A stretch of 64,000 nucleotides of DNA from Ilex aquifolium (GCA_951799425.1 OX637406.1:25228390-25292389); one strand, 5' to 3'; shown: positions 12,037 to 23,457, counted from the first letter of the stretch. The notes: generated by a model from the sequence alone, not told the origin. A program made the numbers and translations.

Positions 12037-12522
12037 GTTTCCGGAATTTGTTGGCTACACAATGAGGGAAAAATCTGATTTTTTTCCCCTAACCCTTGAA
12101 TACTTGGGCCTCGTTGCGCCACACGTCTCTCTGCGATTGGTCTAATTTTATCTCGAATCAATTAAATCTCGTCCCCTATTAATTTTAGTGCATTTTTATT
12201 GAACTAAATTTAAATTATTTTTTGGGTTCTAAGAATAAAATTGGATCGCGTTAATTTTAGTTGCGCGACGCCAGATCGCCTCGTAAAATGCAAAAATTCG
12301 ACTGTATCGAAATTTAATGAAAATTGAATGGGTAGATTTCGCGATATGAGTTCTAGAAAAATTCCTTTGTTTTGCAAAAATTTGGGTAGATTTTGCAAAA
12401 ATTTGACCGTTTCGTCATCTGAGTTCTAGAAAAATTTGGATTTTGTACCCGTACCATAATGGCTAATTATTGTTTTACCCTTTTTAATTAAGCTTTAATT
12501 TTTCCTGGGTTTTACACCTTCT

Positions 12523-12720
12523 GCCCCTAAGGTCAAGGTTGATCTACGCACTTCCAGGGAGAAGAGAGTTGTTCTTCCACCCATTCCCCGACCTAACCTA
12601 AGTTTTAAGAAGGGAAAACAAGTTTGGATGTCTGGGGAGAATCTTGAAAAACTCACCATCTCAACTAAGTTAAAGGCCCTGGTGCTTCTAGCAAGGTCAT
12701 GGCTCCTAAGAAGTAGGAGA
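12523..12720 (+). pseudogene. Element E gag, second segment
   Basis: Right after solo LTR G, copia gag-like coding resemblance resumes in plus orientation (APKVKVDLRTS-type residues, then PRPNLSFKKGKQVW). This supports G as an insertion in E gag. The coding resemblance fades near 12720. Fossil. Confidence 0.55.
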
Positions 12721-13549
12721 GGTGAGACTATGGACCTAGGTGATCTTTAATGTATTTCATCAAACACCCTAGGGTCATACATCTTGTACATATTTTTTTT
12801 GTTTTGTTTTAATTTGTCAGTTGTTTTTCTATATGAAAAATACAAAAAAAATTGAAATTTGAAAAACCAAAAATAAAAGAAATATAAAAATTCTAATAGA
12901 GTTTTAAATTTTGACATTCATTGTTAGGATTTATGATAAAAAAAATTTCCTTTGTTTAGTTGCATTTTTATACACTCTTTTTCTTGTACATGTGTTAATT
13001 GAAATTTTCAAAAACATTGGAAAAGAAAAGAAAAAGTCAAAAAATATTTATTTTGTTTGTTTTTTCTTTGTTTTATGATCATGGTAATTCACACTTTGAT
13101 TTGCATTAAAATTGTTTCATCCTAAAATCAAAGTTGAAATATGCATTGCTATGAGTCATATTAGAAGATAGAGAACTTAGTGGCATAATCTTATTGCATG
13201 ATTCGTTAGCCAAAGTCTCTTTCACCCTAGCATGCTTGGATAATAGTTAACCTTAAAAGATTCGAAACCAAGTATACGCATGTCATTCACCTTCATACTT
13301 AGGAGTTTGATTAGTTTGAGTTATTAATAATCTTAAAGGACTCTAAGTGTTGGTTATAGGTGAACACGTGACTAAAGGTTAGTTAAACCTCAATCCCTTA
13401 AAAGATGCCTAAGGCCAATTATATGAAAAGAGCCCAATGTGGCCAAATCTAAAAAAGGTGAGGCATAAATAAATGGCTAAAAACAATCGCACTTGAAAGT
13501 ACTTATGCTTAATTGTTAATTGCTTATTGATTCAACCTGTTTTGTGACC
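12721..13549 (+). other. AT-rich non-coding stretch of element E
   Basis: T-rich and A-rich runs (12789-13075) are followed by unremarkable sequence. No coding potential or repeat structure is seen. It lies between E gag and the D insertion and is assigned to E by position only. Confidence 0.4.
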
Positions 13550-14248
13550 TGCTTTGTATCATACACCCAAGTATAAGTGGTCGAGTTGTAGTTTACTCGG
13601 TTTAAGTCCAAGATCGATCCCACGAAGAGTTTTAATAATTGGAATTTAAAATAAGAATAGTGAAGTTATTGTTAAAGCATTGTAACATGAGATAGCTTGT
13701 CAGGTGAGTTTAAATTGATAACTAGACTAAGTAAATAAATTGCGTAAATAAAATGCATAGGTAAACTGTTAAAAGACAATAATATGAAAGATACCCTTCA
13801 GTTCAAGGATCCCATATGCTTTATATTGGTTAAGTACTGGAAATGAAACCTTACAACAATTAACTTCCAGCTCACTGGAAAGTCAACCGATAGGTCTGAT
13901 GTATATTAAACCATAACACATCAACTTTTTAGGTTAGCTAGTAGGTATCTGCAACAATTAAATTAATTCAAGTAAACTAGAAGGTCAAGCCATTCAGGAG
14001 GAATACTGGAATTACTTAATTGGCAGTTTTGTCTTATGTATCAGTTAAACAACCCTAGTGAACCAGAAGGTCAAGCCATTCAGGTGGATCACTTTAGTTA
14101 TTCATCCGACAGCTTTATACCATGCAACAGTTAAACATCCTTAGTGAACCAGAAGGTCAAGCCATTCAGTTGGAACACTTTAGATATTCAACCGGCAGGT
14201 TCATGATTTACTGATGACATAATTTTGGGTCACGTATTGAACGGAAAG
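13550..14248 (-). repeat. LTR of D, distal part
   Basis: It starts TGCTTTGTATCATACACCCA, similar to the A LTR edge (TGTACACCCAAGTGCAGG). It contains three related segments with GAACCAGAAGGTCAAGCCAT (about 14060-14170; a shorter one near 13975). It ends in GAAAG (14244-14248), the left TSD of element B, and continues at 26643. Confidence 0.7.
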
Positions 14249-14480
14249 TGAGGAGCCCAAATCTAACTGGGCCCAGGCCCAATAAATCAAGCAAGCCCAA
14301 GTCAGCTAAAAGGCAGCCCAAACCCAGTCCACCAATCCGACCCAGTCCAAGATCCGAAGAGCCCAGGAAGATAAGAGCACATGGGAGAGAGATTATCGGG
14401 ATACACACTCCAGAAAATCAATCCTACATTAATTGTACATACCTTTTGCAACTATCCTCCCCGAAGAAGTAGTGTCATTT
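14249..14480 (+). repeat. Left LTR of B
   Basis: TGAGGAGCCCAAATCTAAC through CTCCCCGAAGAAGTAGTG aligns closely with the first part of the right LTR (26037 onward). This copy is shorter than the right one (601 bp). Confidence 0.75.
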
Positions 14481-14488
14481 CCCTCCCT

Positions 14489-14506
14489 TGGCGTCTTCTG
14501 TGGGAA
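14489..14506 (+). other. Primer-binding site of B
   Basis: TGGCGTCTTCTGTGGGAA resembles the TGGCGCCGTCTGTGGGAA-type PBS of Tat/RIRE2-like elements and sits just inside the left LTR. Confidence 0.65.
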
Positions 14507-14547
14507 ACGACTGAGTTTTCTGCTACCTTTCTACTCTCTCGAAATCC

Positions 14548-16210
14548 ATGGCAATCACGACCAGGTCGATGAGTCAACAACCGGGAGACAAAAACCCGGC
14601 CCACTGGGAGGAGGCTCCGCCTCCCCTCACACCCTCGGAACCATCCACTATGGTGACTCCTGTGGTTGGGCAACAACTCTTACAGACCATGCAGCTGCTG
14701 GTAAAACAGAACCAACAAATCATCTAGTTGATGCTCGCCGCCTCGGCAGGCGTCGCCCCTCAACCTATAGGAGGAGCACCACTCCCTCCAATGGGAGAGG
14801 CGCAGCAGCCTAACCACTCTGGACGCCAATCAGCCCCCACTATAGGGCCCCTCGCCAGAATGCCCCCGGGCAACTCCAGGGTGCCCCTCCCCCAACAGTC
14901 CCTCCTTAGCACGCAGGAAGCTTACATGCTCCCCCTCCTTATGTACCTACGCAGGAGGACAAAGGAGAAATTCAATACGCCAATCACGGAAGCCAGTACA
15001 ACAACCCAACGGAGGATGTCCCCAATCAGTGGGACAAGAAGATCAGAAAGGTGCAAAACCAACTTGGTAATGCCCTCAACGCCATCAAGGCACAGGCGCC
15101 CGAGACGGCGGATTACCTGGTAAGGCGCATTGATACCCCATTTGTTGCAGATATAGTCAATTATCCCTTACCCTTAAAGTTCAAGATGCCTACCACTAAG
15201 ATCTTCGACGGTACCAATGACCCTCTAGATCACCTCGACGCGTATAAGTCTCTGATGCAACTCCACAACGTGCTTGAGGAGATTATGTGTAGAACCTTCC
15301 CCACCACCTTGAAGGGGTCTGCTCGACAATGGTTCGCGAAGATCAAACCCTTCTCTATCCACTCTTTCGCAGAATTGAGTAAGTCTTTTGTCTCCCATTT
15401 CATTGGGCGGCGTTGACACTAGAAGCCTGTTACCCACCTGCTCACCATCAAGCAGAACCGGGATAAAAGCCTTAAAAGCTACCTCACTCGTTTCAACGAG
15501 GAGGCTCTCCAGATCGAGGAGCTAGATGATAAGGTAGCCCTAGCCGCCTTTATTGCTGGTATGTGCTCCTCCAACTTCATGTTCTTCGTCCTCAAGAAGC
15601 CGCCCCTCCAGCATGCCCGAGATGCTGTCAAGGGCACATAAGTACATGAGCGCCGAGGATGTCACCAAGGCCAGACGAGGTGAGTCCTCCCACGGGGGCG
15701 AGAAGAGGAAGAACACCTGTGAGGACAAGCGGGAAGCAGAGAATAAAAAGAATAGGACAAAGAGAATCTCTACCAAGGACCGCTTTACCTCCCCACCTCT
15801 GAGAGAGCGGCAAGCCTTAACGCCGCTCAATGCTTCAAATATCCTGTTCCAAATATAGGATGACCTACAGTATGCTGGCCAGAGAAGATGAAGACCGCCC
15901 CGAACCGGAAGAGCCCAAACAAGTACTGTCGCTTCCACCGCGACCATAGCCATGATACTAACGACTGTATTGATCTTAAAAGGCATATCGAAGAGCTTAT
16001 ATAGTGTGGCCAGTTGAGACAGTACGTTGCTGGTAGAGGATAAGCCCCGCCACCTGGTAGGGACCAGGACGACAGAGAACGCCAGCAACCCCTCAGAGAA
16101 ATCTACACAATCTCCTGAGGGCCAAGAGGAGGGGGGGACTCCAACTCCGTCATGGAAGTCTTGGCCCACCTATGGGACACCGAACACCTGAAGAGCTATA
16201 GCGGGTACAA
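14548..16210 (+). pseudogene. Element B gag (Tat type, Retrotrans_gag), decayed
   Basis: The probable start is ATG 14548-14550, opening with MAITTRSMSQQPG; a Pro-rich stretch follows. The gag core lies at 15051-15416 (FDGTNDPLDHLDAYKSLMQL, then TFPTTLKGSARQWFAKIKP, FAELSKSFVSHFIGRR), which is typical of the Retrotrans_gag domain in Tat elements. Similarity continues through a Lys/Arg/Glu-rich stretch to a CRFHRDHSHDTNDC-like knuckle region near 15930-15970. No protease or RT follows. Fossil with several breaks. Confidence 0.75.
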
Positions 16211-16602
16211 GTCAATGGCTCTCATATTATCTGTCATTTATTATTTCAATCGATTTATTCTATTATTTATTATTTTATGAAATACAACTCTGCAAAAATT
16301 ATTGTGTCTAGAACTGTCTTGCTTAATAAAGTTTGTAGACAGCTTATAAAAGTCAAAACATGACCTAACAACAAGGTAAACAAAAATACAAAAGTCGTCA
16401 TTCTCCCGACGATCAGTCACTACTCTCCGAGCCACTATCATCAAGGCTCTTCCCGTCACCATCTACCCCTGTTGCCTCATATGGGACGAAGCCAAAAACT
16501 CACTAGTAGGGAAAGTTGTCAATCTCTTTATAACCATTAATAAAGGCGCCTGTAATGGCTCTCTCAACATCCTCCCTCCTCATCTCCATCTTAGCTGAAT
16601 GA

Positions 16603-17430
16603 GCCTCTGCCACGACAGCCATCTCCCAAGATTATACGTAGCTCGACCTCAGCTCCTACGGCCCTCTCACGGGACGTTTGCAGCTATGACTCTGCTCTCG
16701 CGTAGGTAGTCTCCTTACAAGCCTCTGCCACAACAGACATCTCCTAAGACTATACATAGCTCGGCCTTAGCTTATGTGGCCCTCTCACGGGACGTTTGCA
16801 GCTATGACTCTACTCTCGCGCATGTAGTCTCCTTACAAGCCTCTACCACGACAGCCATCTCACGAGACTATATGCAGCTCGGCCTCAGCTCCTGTGACCC
16901 TCTCACGGGACGTTCGTATCTATGAATTTGCTCTCACGCAGGTAGTCTCCTTACAAGCGTCTGTCACGGCAGCCATCTCCCGAGACTATACGTAGCTCAG
17001 CCTCAGCTCCTGCAGCCCTCCCACGGGACGTCTGCAGTAATGATTCTGCTCTCGCGCATGTAGTCTCCTTACAAACCTCTGCCACGACAGCCATCTCCCG
17101 AGACTATACGTAGCTCAGCCTCAGCTGCTACGGCCCTCTCATGGGACGTTCACAGCTATAACTCTGTTCTCGTGTAGGTAGTCTCCTTATAAGCCTCTGC
17201 CACGGCAGCCATCTCCTGAGTTATACGTAGCTCAGCCTCTAGCTTAGCGGCCCTCTCATGGGATGTCCGCAACTCTGATTCTACTCTCGTGCAGGTAGTC
17301 TCCTTATAAGTCTCTGCCACGACAGCCCTCTGCCGAGCTATATGTAACTCAGCCTCAGCTCCTGCGACCCTCTCACGGGATGTTCGTAGCCCTAACTCTG
17401 CTCTCACACAGACAGTCTCTTTATCAGCCT
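16603..17430 (-). repeat. 118-bp tandem repeat encoding coiled-coil units
   Basis: Seven consecutive units start with GCCTCTGCCACGACAGCC or close variants at 16603, 16721, 16839, 16957, 17075, 17193 and about 17310. Spacing is 118 bp between most. Each encodes on the minus strand a unit like SRERAAGAEAELHIARQ. Confidence 0.85.
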
Positions 17431-18169
17431 CAATCTCCAGCTTAGCGCATCTCTCACGAGTTGTCAAAAGCTCAGCCTCAAGAGGTGTTACTTTCTCATG
17501 AGCCAACCTCAGCTGCTCTTAGCAGCCCCGTGTCTGCCTCTCTGTTACCAGATGCCTGAATACCTCTCCAAGCTTGATCGTCCTTGGAAAAGGCAGGGAA
17601 AAGTTGTAGCCGCCTGTAAGCATTCAAAAAGCAGAACATAAAGGAAAGGAGGCGAGTACAAAATCAAAGTTGAGAAGAAAGGCATACCATGGAAGACTCC
17701 TCCATCCCAGGAGTCAAAGACCTCCAAAGCTGCTCCTTGACCAAAGTCAAGTCAAAGCATTGACACTAAGCCACTACTAGAAGCAGGACAGCTATGTGGA
17801 GCTACATTCCTTGAAGAAGACCGCACTGGAGTCTCAACTCCTACAACGGTACAAGGGCTATCGCTGGTATACACAAGAGTCACAGTCTGGGAAGGAGCGG
17901 GGGCACCACCGGGTCCCATATCCCGAGGAAGCAACCTAGCCATCGGACCTTGACCGAGAAGCACTGGGGGCATCAAACCTTGCCCTCTTGGGAGGAGGGG
18001 AAGACACCACCCTAAAAGCACAGTGAGTCTCCACCATCGCCCTATCAACAAGGCGCTTGTAACCAGACACGCTGTGGGCGCCGACCCCTTGATCGTAACC
18101 TGAAGCAGTGTTGTCTGTGCCTAGGGTGTCGCCTCCAACGAAGCCAAGGGCGCCTCCCAACTGGGGGCC

Positions 18170-18414
18170 TCACTACTTGGCCCCTCCCTACCGGGCACCT
18201 CCCTACTTGGCGCCTCCTTACTGGGCGCCTCCCTATCGGGCGCCTCTCTACTTGGCGTCTCCCCTACTAGGCGCCTCCCTCCTGGGCGCTTCTTTCCTGG
18301 GCGCCTCCCTACTGGGCACCTCCCTCCTGGGCGCCTTCCTACTGGGTGCCTCCCTCCTAGGCACCTCCCTACTGGGCGTCTCCCTCATGGGCGCCTCCCT
18401 TCTTGACGCCTCCC
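18170..18414 (-). repeat. 15-bp minisatellite (pentapeptide REAPS-type), left half
   Basis: About fifteen degenerate copies of GGGCGCCTCCCTACT. Because the unit is 15 bp, the minus strand can encode a pentapeptide repeat such as REAPS. The array continues at 25296-25480 on the far side of element F, so F inserted into it. Confidence 0.85.
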
Positions 18415-20245
18415 TGATTGGTTGAAAATGCGGTGTTGTTTCCTAACCTCTTAACATCACCCTCAACTATGTGTATGGCTTATAGGAATGGGGGAGTGTC
18501 ACTCTCCCTCCGGATGATGCAAGAAGATAGGAAACAACAACAAAATGGATGTGAATGGAAATGTGATGAACAAAATATATGAAATGGAATGCGTGTGTGG
18601 GGAACAAAAATGCTCTCCAATCGAAAGGAGTCTTTTGTGGTCGTGTGTTTTACTTGGAAAATATTCCAAGGTCGTCTCCTCAGGGAAGGAAAGGGAGTTT
18701 TGTGAAAGTGATTTTGCAAAAGTGAAAAGAAAGTGTAAAATCTTGTATTTGTGTTTTGGTGAGTTTTGTTCAAAATGAAAATGCAAGAAAGCAAGTGTTG
18801 GCTAATCCAAAGGGTTCATTCCAATGGGAATACCAAATCAACTCAAAGCCTTCCTCCGATTGAGCATGAATAAACGATTGATTCGGGGGAAGCTAGGGAC
18901 GAGATTGGTGAGTATCTAAGCATAAACTGTGACTAGGCCTACGGAATATCAAAGGCTCACCAACTCATCCACTCTTAATCCCGTCAAACCGAACCATTTG
19001 ACTCTAAAGGGAGGAATGAAGAAGAGTTGAAAATGGTATTCCCAAGAGGAATTTTCCCTTGGATTAACCAACTTAAATCCTAGCTACTCATATTAAAAAT
19101 GCAAGACAAGCATAATGTAGATGGACATGGAAGAGAAATGGAGATTTAAAGCATGAAACTTAACTTGAAGCAAGAAATCTAAAGCTATGAAGGAAAATAT
19201 GCAATACCCATTTTAAGCTAAGAAATGAAGAAAACATGGAAGCAACAATGGTGAAAGCTAAAATGAAAGATTAAACTTGAAATGAACTTGCAGTGAATAG
19301 CATTAAATACATTAAATGAAGCTTACCAAGTTCTTACAAAGGATTACAAGTGAAATGGATGGAAGAAATGCAAAAACGAAATTACATTACACTATTCATC
19401 TTCTTCCTCAATGGAGCAAAAACTAAGCTTAGGTAGCCAACTTCTATACAAGCTTGTAATGTTCAATATATGCTGTGTGGAGACTTGCCAAAACGTCCAA
19501 GAGGCTCCCCCCTAGCTGTGTGTACGAGCTCCCATCAAGAGAGGGCTGAATGGATGGCTTGACAGGCTAGGAGATCATAGCCCTGGCAGCCCACTTCTCT
19601 CCCATCCTCCATCAATGCATTGGCCTTCAAAGTCTTCCACTTGAGTGTAGGAGGCCTGCAAATGTGTAAGGAAATGTTGGGATAGGCGTGAGAGAAGTGT
19701 AGGTGGGACCCCCAAGCCTCAAAGTTGAGTTACAGGCTGTTTTCGCGACCAGAAGGTCTGGAGTACCGGTACCGAGTACCGGTACTATTTTTCTGCACTG
19801 GACCACCTTCGGTAGAATCAGCATAAATCTTGATTTAACAGTTGGATTGGACTGAAATTTGGACACCATACAGAAGACACTCATATCTACAACTTTCATG
19901 TTTTGAACTTTTCCAAATTCTGAGTAGATCATGGTCAAAATGGAGGAATTACGAGACAGTGCTTCCAATTGTTGCTGCAGCTGGTGCCCTTGTTCCCAAG
20001 CACCAATGCCTTCTTGATTTCTTCACTTTTAAGCCTCCAATTCTTCATGTATTGTGTCCATGCCTTCACCACATATACAACATAGTTTCAATGTCCTAAA
20101 ATACATGATTTAAGCAATAAAAACTTGCAACATCAAAATATCAACATTATTCATAATTTCGGCTAACTCTAAGTACTTAAATGCAAAAGTTGAGTTAAAA
20201 TGCATGTAATGAGCCCTTCAAATATGAAATATTATGTGCTCATCA
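18415..20245 (-). repeat. 3' LTR of F
   Basis: Plus strand TGATTGGTTGAAAATGCGG ... GTGCTCATCA, 1831 bp, with direct-repeat partner 23479-25295. It differs from its partner by scattered bases and by one extra GTACCGGTAC-type unit near 19765-19786. Confidence 0.92.
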
Positions 20246-21960
20246 CACCCCCCAACTTAAGCTTTGCTAGTCCCTAGCAAACAAAATGTAAAAAGCAAGA
20301 AAACAAAAAATAAAACTATACTAATTCCGATATTGCATTTAGCACATGCAACAAGCCTTTAAACCCTTAGGTGATCCCTAGTGGACGAGTTTTGTCTCGT
20401 GAAGGTTTCCAGTGAAGGTACCTACAAACTTCTTTTCATAGTATCCAATATTTAAAATATATTCCCTTATCTTAATTAGCAATGGGATACTAAAAACAAC
20501 TTGGTTCAAACACCCGAACAAATCACACATGAGACATATCATAGCCGTAAATGCTATTCTAGAGTATCCACATACACATTTCCTTTCAAAACTTGTGTGT
20601 GTGTGAAATGAACATGTAATTTAAACATTTACACAATGGAGTTCACATTTACTTTGGCCATCCACATTAAGCTTCGATGCAAAAACTCACCAAGGGTGTT
20701 CTCTCAAAATGAATAACACTATGATTATCCGGGCATGCTCTCCATGTGTATATGTGAGATGGAATCTTGTGCACAAAACAAAGTATGCTCACATATAATC
20801 CAAAAATGAAGTATGCATAAAAATGAAACAACCTTGGCATAATCTCATGAAAGGAATGCTAGGGCATTAGATAGTAAAATTAACTTCTCTTTTTCTTTAA
20901 AAGTATGCATCCCCCATGCTTCTCTAGATCTTTTAGGACTTTCATGGGTTATAATGGGGCCTTGAGGTGATGTTGTGGTAAGGGGAACGAAGGATATAGG
21001 ATAACAAAGAGGGTTGTTCCGAGTGAGAGACATTAATCTTAGAAAAACACTTCCCTTTTATGGGATTTTGATTTTCACACCATCACCACATCCTTTGTTT
21101 CTTTTCTTTCTTTTCCTTTACATTTTTCCCTTTTCTTTTTCTCTTTCTTTTCTTCTTCTCACCCCTTTTCTTCCTTTTCTTGGATTATCATTTTTTTTTT
21201 CATTGAACTCTATGCGTTCCAACATCATTCACCCCTTTTTGCTTGAGTTTCCACACCATACTTCCTTCTTTTGCAATCACTCATTTTTGGTTTAGGAACA
21301 ACCAAGGTAAGGTAGGTATTTCTTATTTTCTTTGGCTTGGTTCAATGTGTGGCATAGAAATGAATTCAATTAAGGCTCAATCATGGCACTAGGGATAAAT
21401 TTCACAAGAAAAAGGCTTAGGCTCAAAGCATTCAAAAATGGCCTAAGATCATCTCTAGATAAGCATATGGGAGCATTGTACAATCAAGACAAAGTCAATC
21501 AACTACCCAAATACACCTAACCAAAACAAGCATAATGAGATTATTGAACAAATGTGGAATTTGAAAAATTGTTCCTTGAGTAAATGTAAGTTCCCTCCAA
21601 ACAAGAATTGGCACTAAAGCTCACACGGGTACTTACTCATCTCCACTATTCATGTCAAGCACTCAAATGTGAACTCAATCCGTAAATTGTCCAAATTACA
21701 CATTCAAGGTGCACAATGGTTGAGTTTGAAAGAAAACACATATGTGATACTCAAACATAGGATAAACTTCTATAATGTGCTCATGTATTCAAAGTTAAAA
21801 ATGAAGATCAAGCAATTCACAAATCCCATAACAATTAGGATAGAGGAATATAGTTCAATATTGAATACTTTTCACAAAAATGGTCAAAAAATTTTAAAAT
21901 TTTCACATTTCCAACTTCTTCTATACAAAAAGTGGTGGAACATGTAAATGGTGCACCTCA
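20246..21960 (-). other. Conserved 3' non-coding region of F
   Basis: No ORF of note. Blocks align with the same region of D (27614-29300): CTTTGCTAGTCCCTAGCAAA, GCATTTAGCACATGCAACAAG, GAGTTTTGTCTCGTGAAGG, a CTTTT-rich pyrimidine tract (21090-21200) and GGCCTAAGATCATCTCTAG. The LTR-adjacent CACCCCCCAACTT is the polypurine tract on the minus strand. The long-range similarity shows F derives from an Athila element. Confidence 0.7.
20385..20400 (-). other. Conserved stem-loop near the F 3' end
   Basis: ACGAG and CTCGT pair around the 6-nt loop TTTTGT (20385-20400). Element D has the same hairpin at 27747-27762 with different flanking bases. A role in RNA packaging or 3' processing is possible but inferred. 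Confidence 0.5.
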
Positions 21961-22054
21961 CCCCCCAACTTGAACTATGCATTGTCCTCAATGCACAAGG
22001 AATCATGCAATGAAAACAATGAAGGTAAAATGGGAAATGAGATACCCCCTTTTT

Positions 22055-22340
22055 TTTTATATATATATATATATAAACATAAAAGAGAAAATGAAACACA
22101 CAAAGCTCATTTACACCCCCCAACTTAGACTAGAACATGGGGGAGGAATGCTGGTGATGCCCTCAAAGCAGGTGGAGTAGCATTGCAGAGATTGGGTCTG
22201 TCAGGCAAACAGTACCGGTACTGGGTACCGGTACCATTTGGTATCGGTACCGAGTACCGGTACTCAGATTCCAGTAGGTTTTTAGTACCGGTACTGGGTA
22301 CCGGTACCATTTGGTACTGGTACCGAGTACCGGTACTGTT
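22055..22340 (-). promoter_or_regulatory. Internal palindrome cluster and TATA run in F
   Basis: Six perfect GTACCGGTAC palindromes and two near copies lie at 22205-22340. They are arranged as two similar ~65-bp halves joined by a short spacer. About 130 bp downstream on the minus strand is an AT-alternating TATATA run (22055-22076). The arrangement resembles the LTR promoter modules. It lies after the single ORF, so a promoter role is uncertain. Confidence 0.5.
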
Positions 22341-22502
22341 CTGCTTTGTCTGCCAAACTACTCCCGCTGAAACATGCTTCATGTTAAAATCTAAACTACA
22401 ATGATACTCACCATTATACTACAATGACATGAAAAATAAAAATATAACAATAAAAGAGATATAACTACTATGTACATGGAAACAAAACAACAAGGGCTCA
22501 TG

Positions 22503-23345
22503 TCAATCCGGCTTCAATTCGGATATGACCCTACGCCCATGGATTTTTTTGATTTTAAAATTTTTTTGTTGTATAAATGCCCTTGCTAACCAATCTATCC
22601 AACAATACAAAGGAAAAGAAGTCAAAAATCTCAACCAAACCAAGATATAGGCAAGTTTATGCAATACAAAAGGTGGAGTATTCAATTTTTCTTTAAGAGT
22701 CTCAAAACTTAACTCCATTGCAATGCCCTCCCCAAGTTGAGAAATGTGAATCTCAACACCACTCATAGATGGCAAAATGTCCTTGGGCTCATTAGCCTCA
22801 TGCAAGATAATAACTTCATCAAATGTTTCACAATCTATAGTGGTGGGAGATTCAACATCCATATGCATTTCATTGGGGGGGTCATCCTCAATACATTGAC
22901 TATGCTCAATGTGTTGTTCTTCATGCATAACAATTGTAGCATTAGTCAATGCATTAAGTTGTTGGGCAATGCATTCCATTTGCGCATTGCATTCCATTTG
23001 GGATTGCATAAAATCACACCAAACATTTCCCAATTCTACTTCGGTTGAGTTCCCATATGTTGGATAGTGGGAGAATTCATTTGGTGGTGTGAGATTGGAT
23101 GAAAAATTATACGGTTCATTCTCCCAACCATAACTCGAATAACTCGGTGAATCATAATGGTTGCGGTAAAAATTTAGGTAGTCCAACTCTGAATTTGAAC
23201 TTTCGCATTCAAGGTCTTGAACCGGATAATTTATTTGGCACATACAAGAGATGAGTCCATAGTCATCACAAATCTCACACACATTTTCATAATAAGGGGC
23301 ATTTGATACATTTTCATAATAATTATAAGACATTACATAAAACAC
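22503..23345 (-). CDS. Element F ORF, 280 residues, gag-like protein
   Basis: The only sizeable ORF of F begins about 110 bp inside the PBS and reads open for 280 codons. Residues about 23-36 carry cysteines with zinc-knuckle-like spacing (CEICDDYGLISCMC). A Tyr/Asn/Ser-rich stretch follows (YSSYGWENEPYNFSS), then a Met/Gln-rich helical part (FMQSQMECNAQMECIAQQLN). Athila gag C-termini show the same order: zinc knuckle, YNPGW..HPNFS, then a coiled segment. An acidic middle (EDDPPNEMHMDVESP) and a hydrophobic C-terminal stretch (ILVWLRFLTSFPLYCWIDWL) follow. I infer a gag-derived RNA-binding protein. No enzyme domain. Confidence 0.55.
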   Translation of the reverse strand: MFYVMSYNYYENVSNAPYYENVCEICDDYGLISCMCQINYPVQDLECESSNSELDYLNFYRNHYDSPSYSSYGWENEPYNFSSNLTPPNEFSHYPTYGNSTEVELGNVWCDFMQSQMECNAQMECIAQQLNALTNATIVMHEEQHIEHSQCIEDDPPNEMHMDVESPTTIDCETFDEVIILHEANEPKDILPSMSGVEIHISQLGEGIAMELSFETLKEKLNTPPFVLHKLAYILVWLRFLTSFPLYCWIDWLARAFIQQKNFKIKKIHGRRVISELKPD

Positions 23346-23457
23346 AGATTAAAACAAAATATTTACAAATGAGACGACATACCTTGGCCCGTGATGAAAA
23401 TCACAAGACTTACCTTATGCCGTCCCAAAATCACCTCTTGAACTCGACGCTTAACCT

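Larger units (their letters stand above)
6084..12517 (-). mobile_element. Solo LTR G (Tekay-like gypsy family), itself interrupted twice
   Basis: The ends resemble the clean copy at 56028-58370: TGTGATGCCCCAAAA at the left and GGGTTTTACA at the right. G sequence occupies 6084-6589, 8467-8915 and about 10981-12517; the gaps hold an F-family solo LTR and an H-like LTR segment. CTTCT occurs within 2 bp of both ends (6079-6083, 12518-12522), consistent with a TSD in E gag. The other copy's TATA box (57972-57985, minus) sets the orientation. No internal region is present. Confidence 0.75.
16480..18414 (-). pseudogene. Antisense ORF of B, distal part (coiled coil)
   Basis: The longest frames on this minus strand encode a Gly/Ala-rich repeat region (18414-18170), a segment with PPPKRARFDAPSASRSRSDG (18160-17936) and a long Glu/Arg/Ala heptad-type coiled coil (ELRTSHERAAKLEAELRITQ, 17506-17156). 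Extra antisense ORFs between the gag-pol end and the 3' LTR are known in Tat-lineage elements; C has one in the same place. Its start lies at about 25641, beyond element F. Function unknown. Broken. Confidence 0.55.

Noticed and set aside
15540-16169. 209-codon minus-strand ORF
   Set aside because: It overlaps B gag on the opposite strand, shows no recognisable motif, and reflects GC-rich codon bias in gag.
18108-18425. Plus-strand ORF of Pro/Tyr/Ala repeats (APPYLAPPYRAPP)
   Set aside because: It is the opposite-strand reading of the 15-bp minisatellite in the B antisense ORF.
18480-18794. ORFs within the F LTRs (18480-18794 and repeats at 23544, 44420)
   Set aside because: They recur only because the LTRs are repeats, have no recognisable motif, and differ in frame and length among copies.
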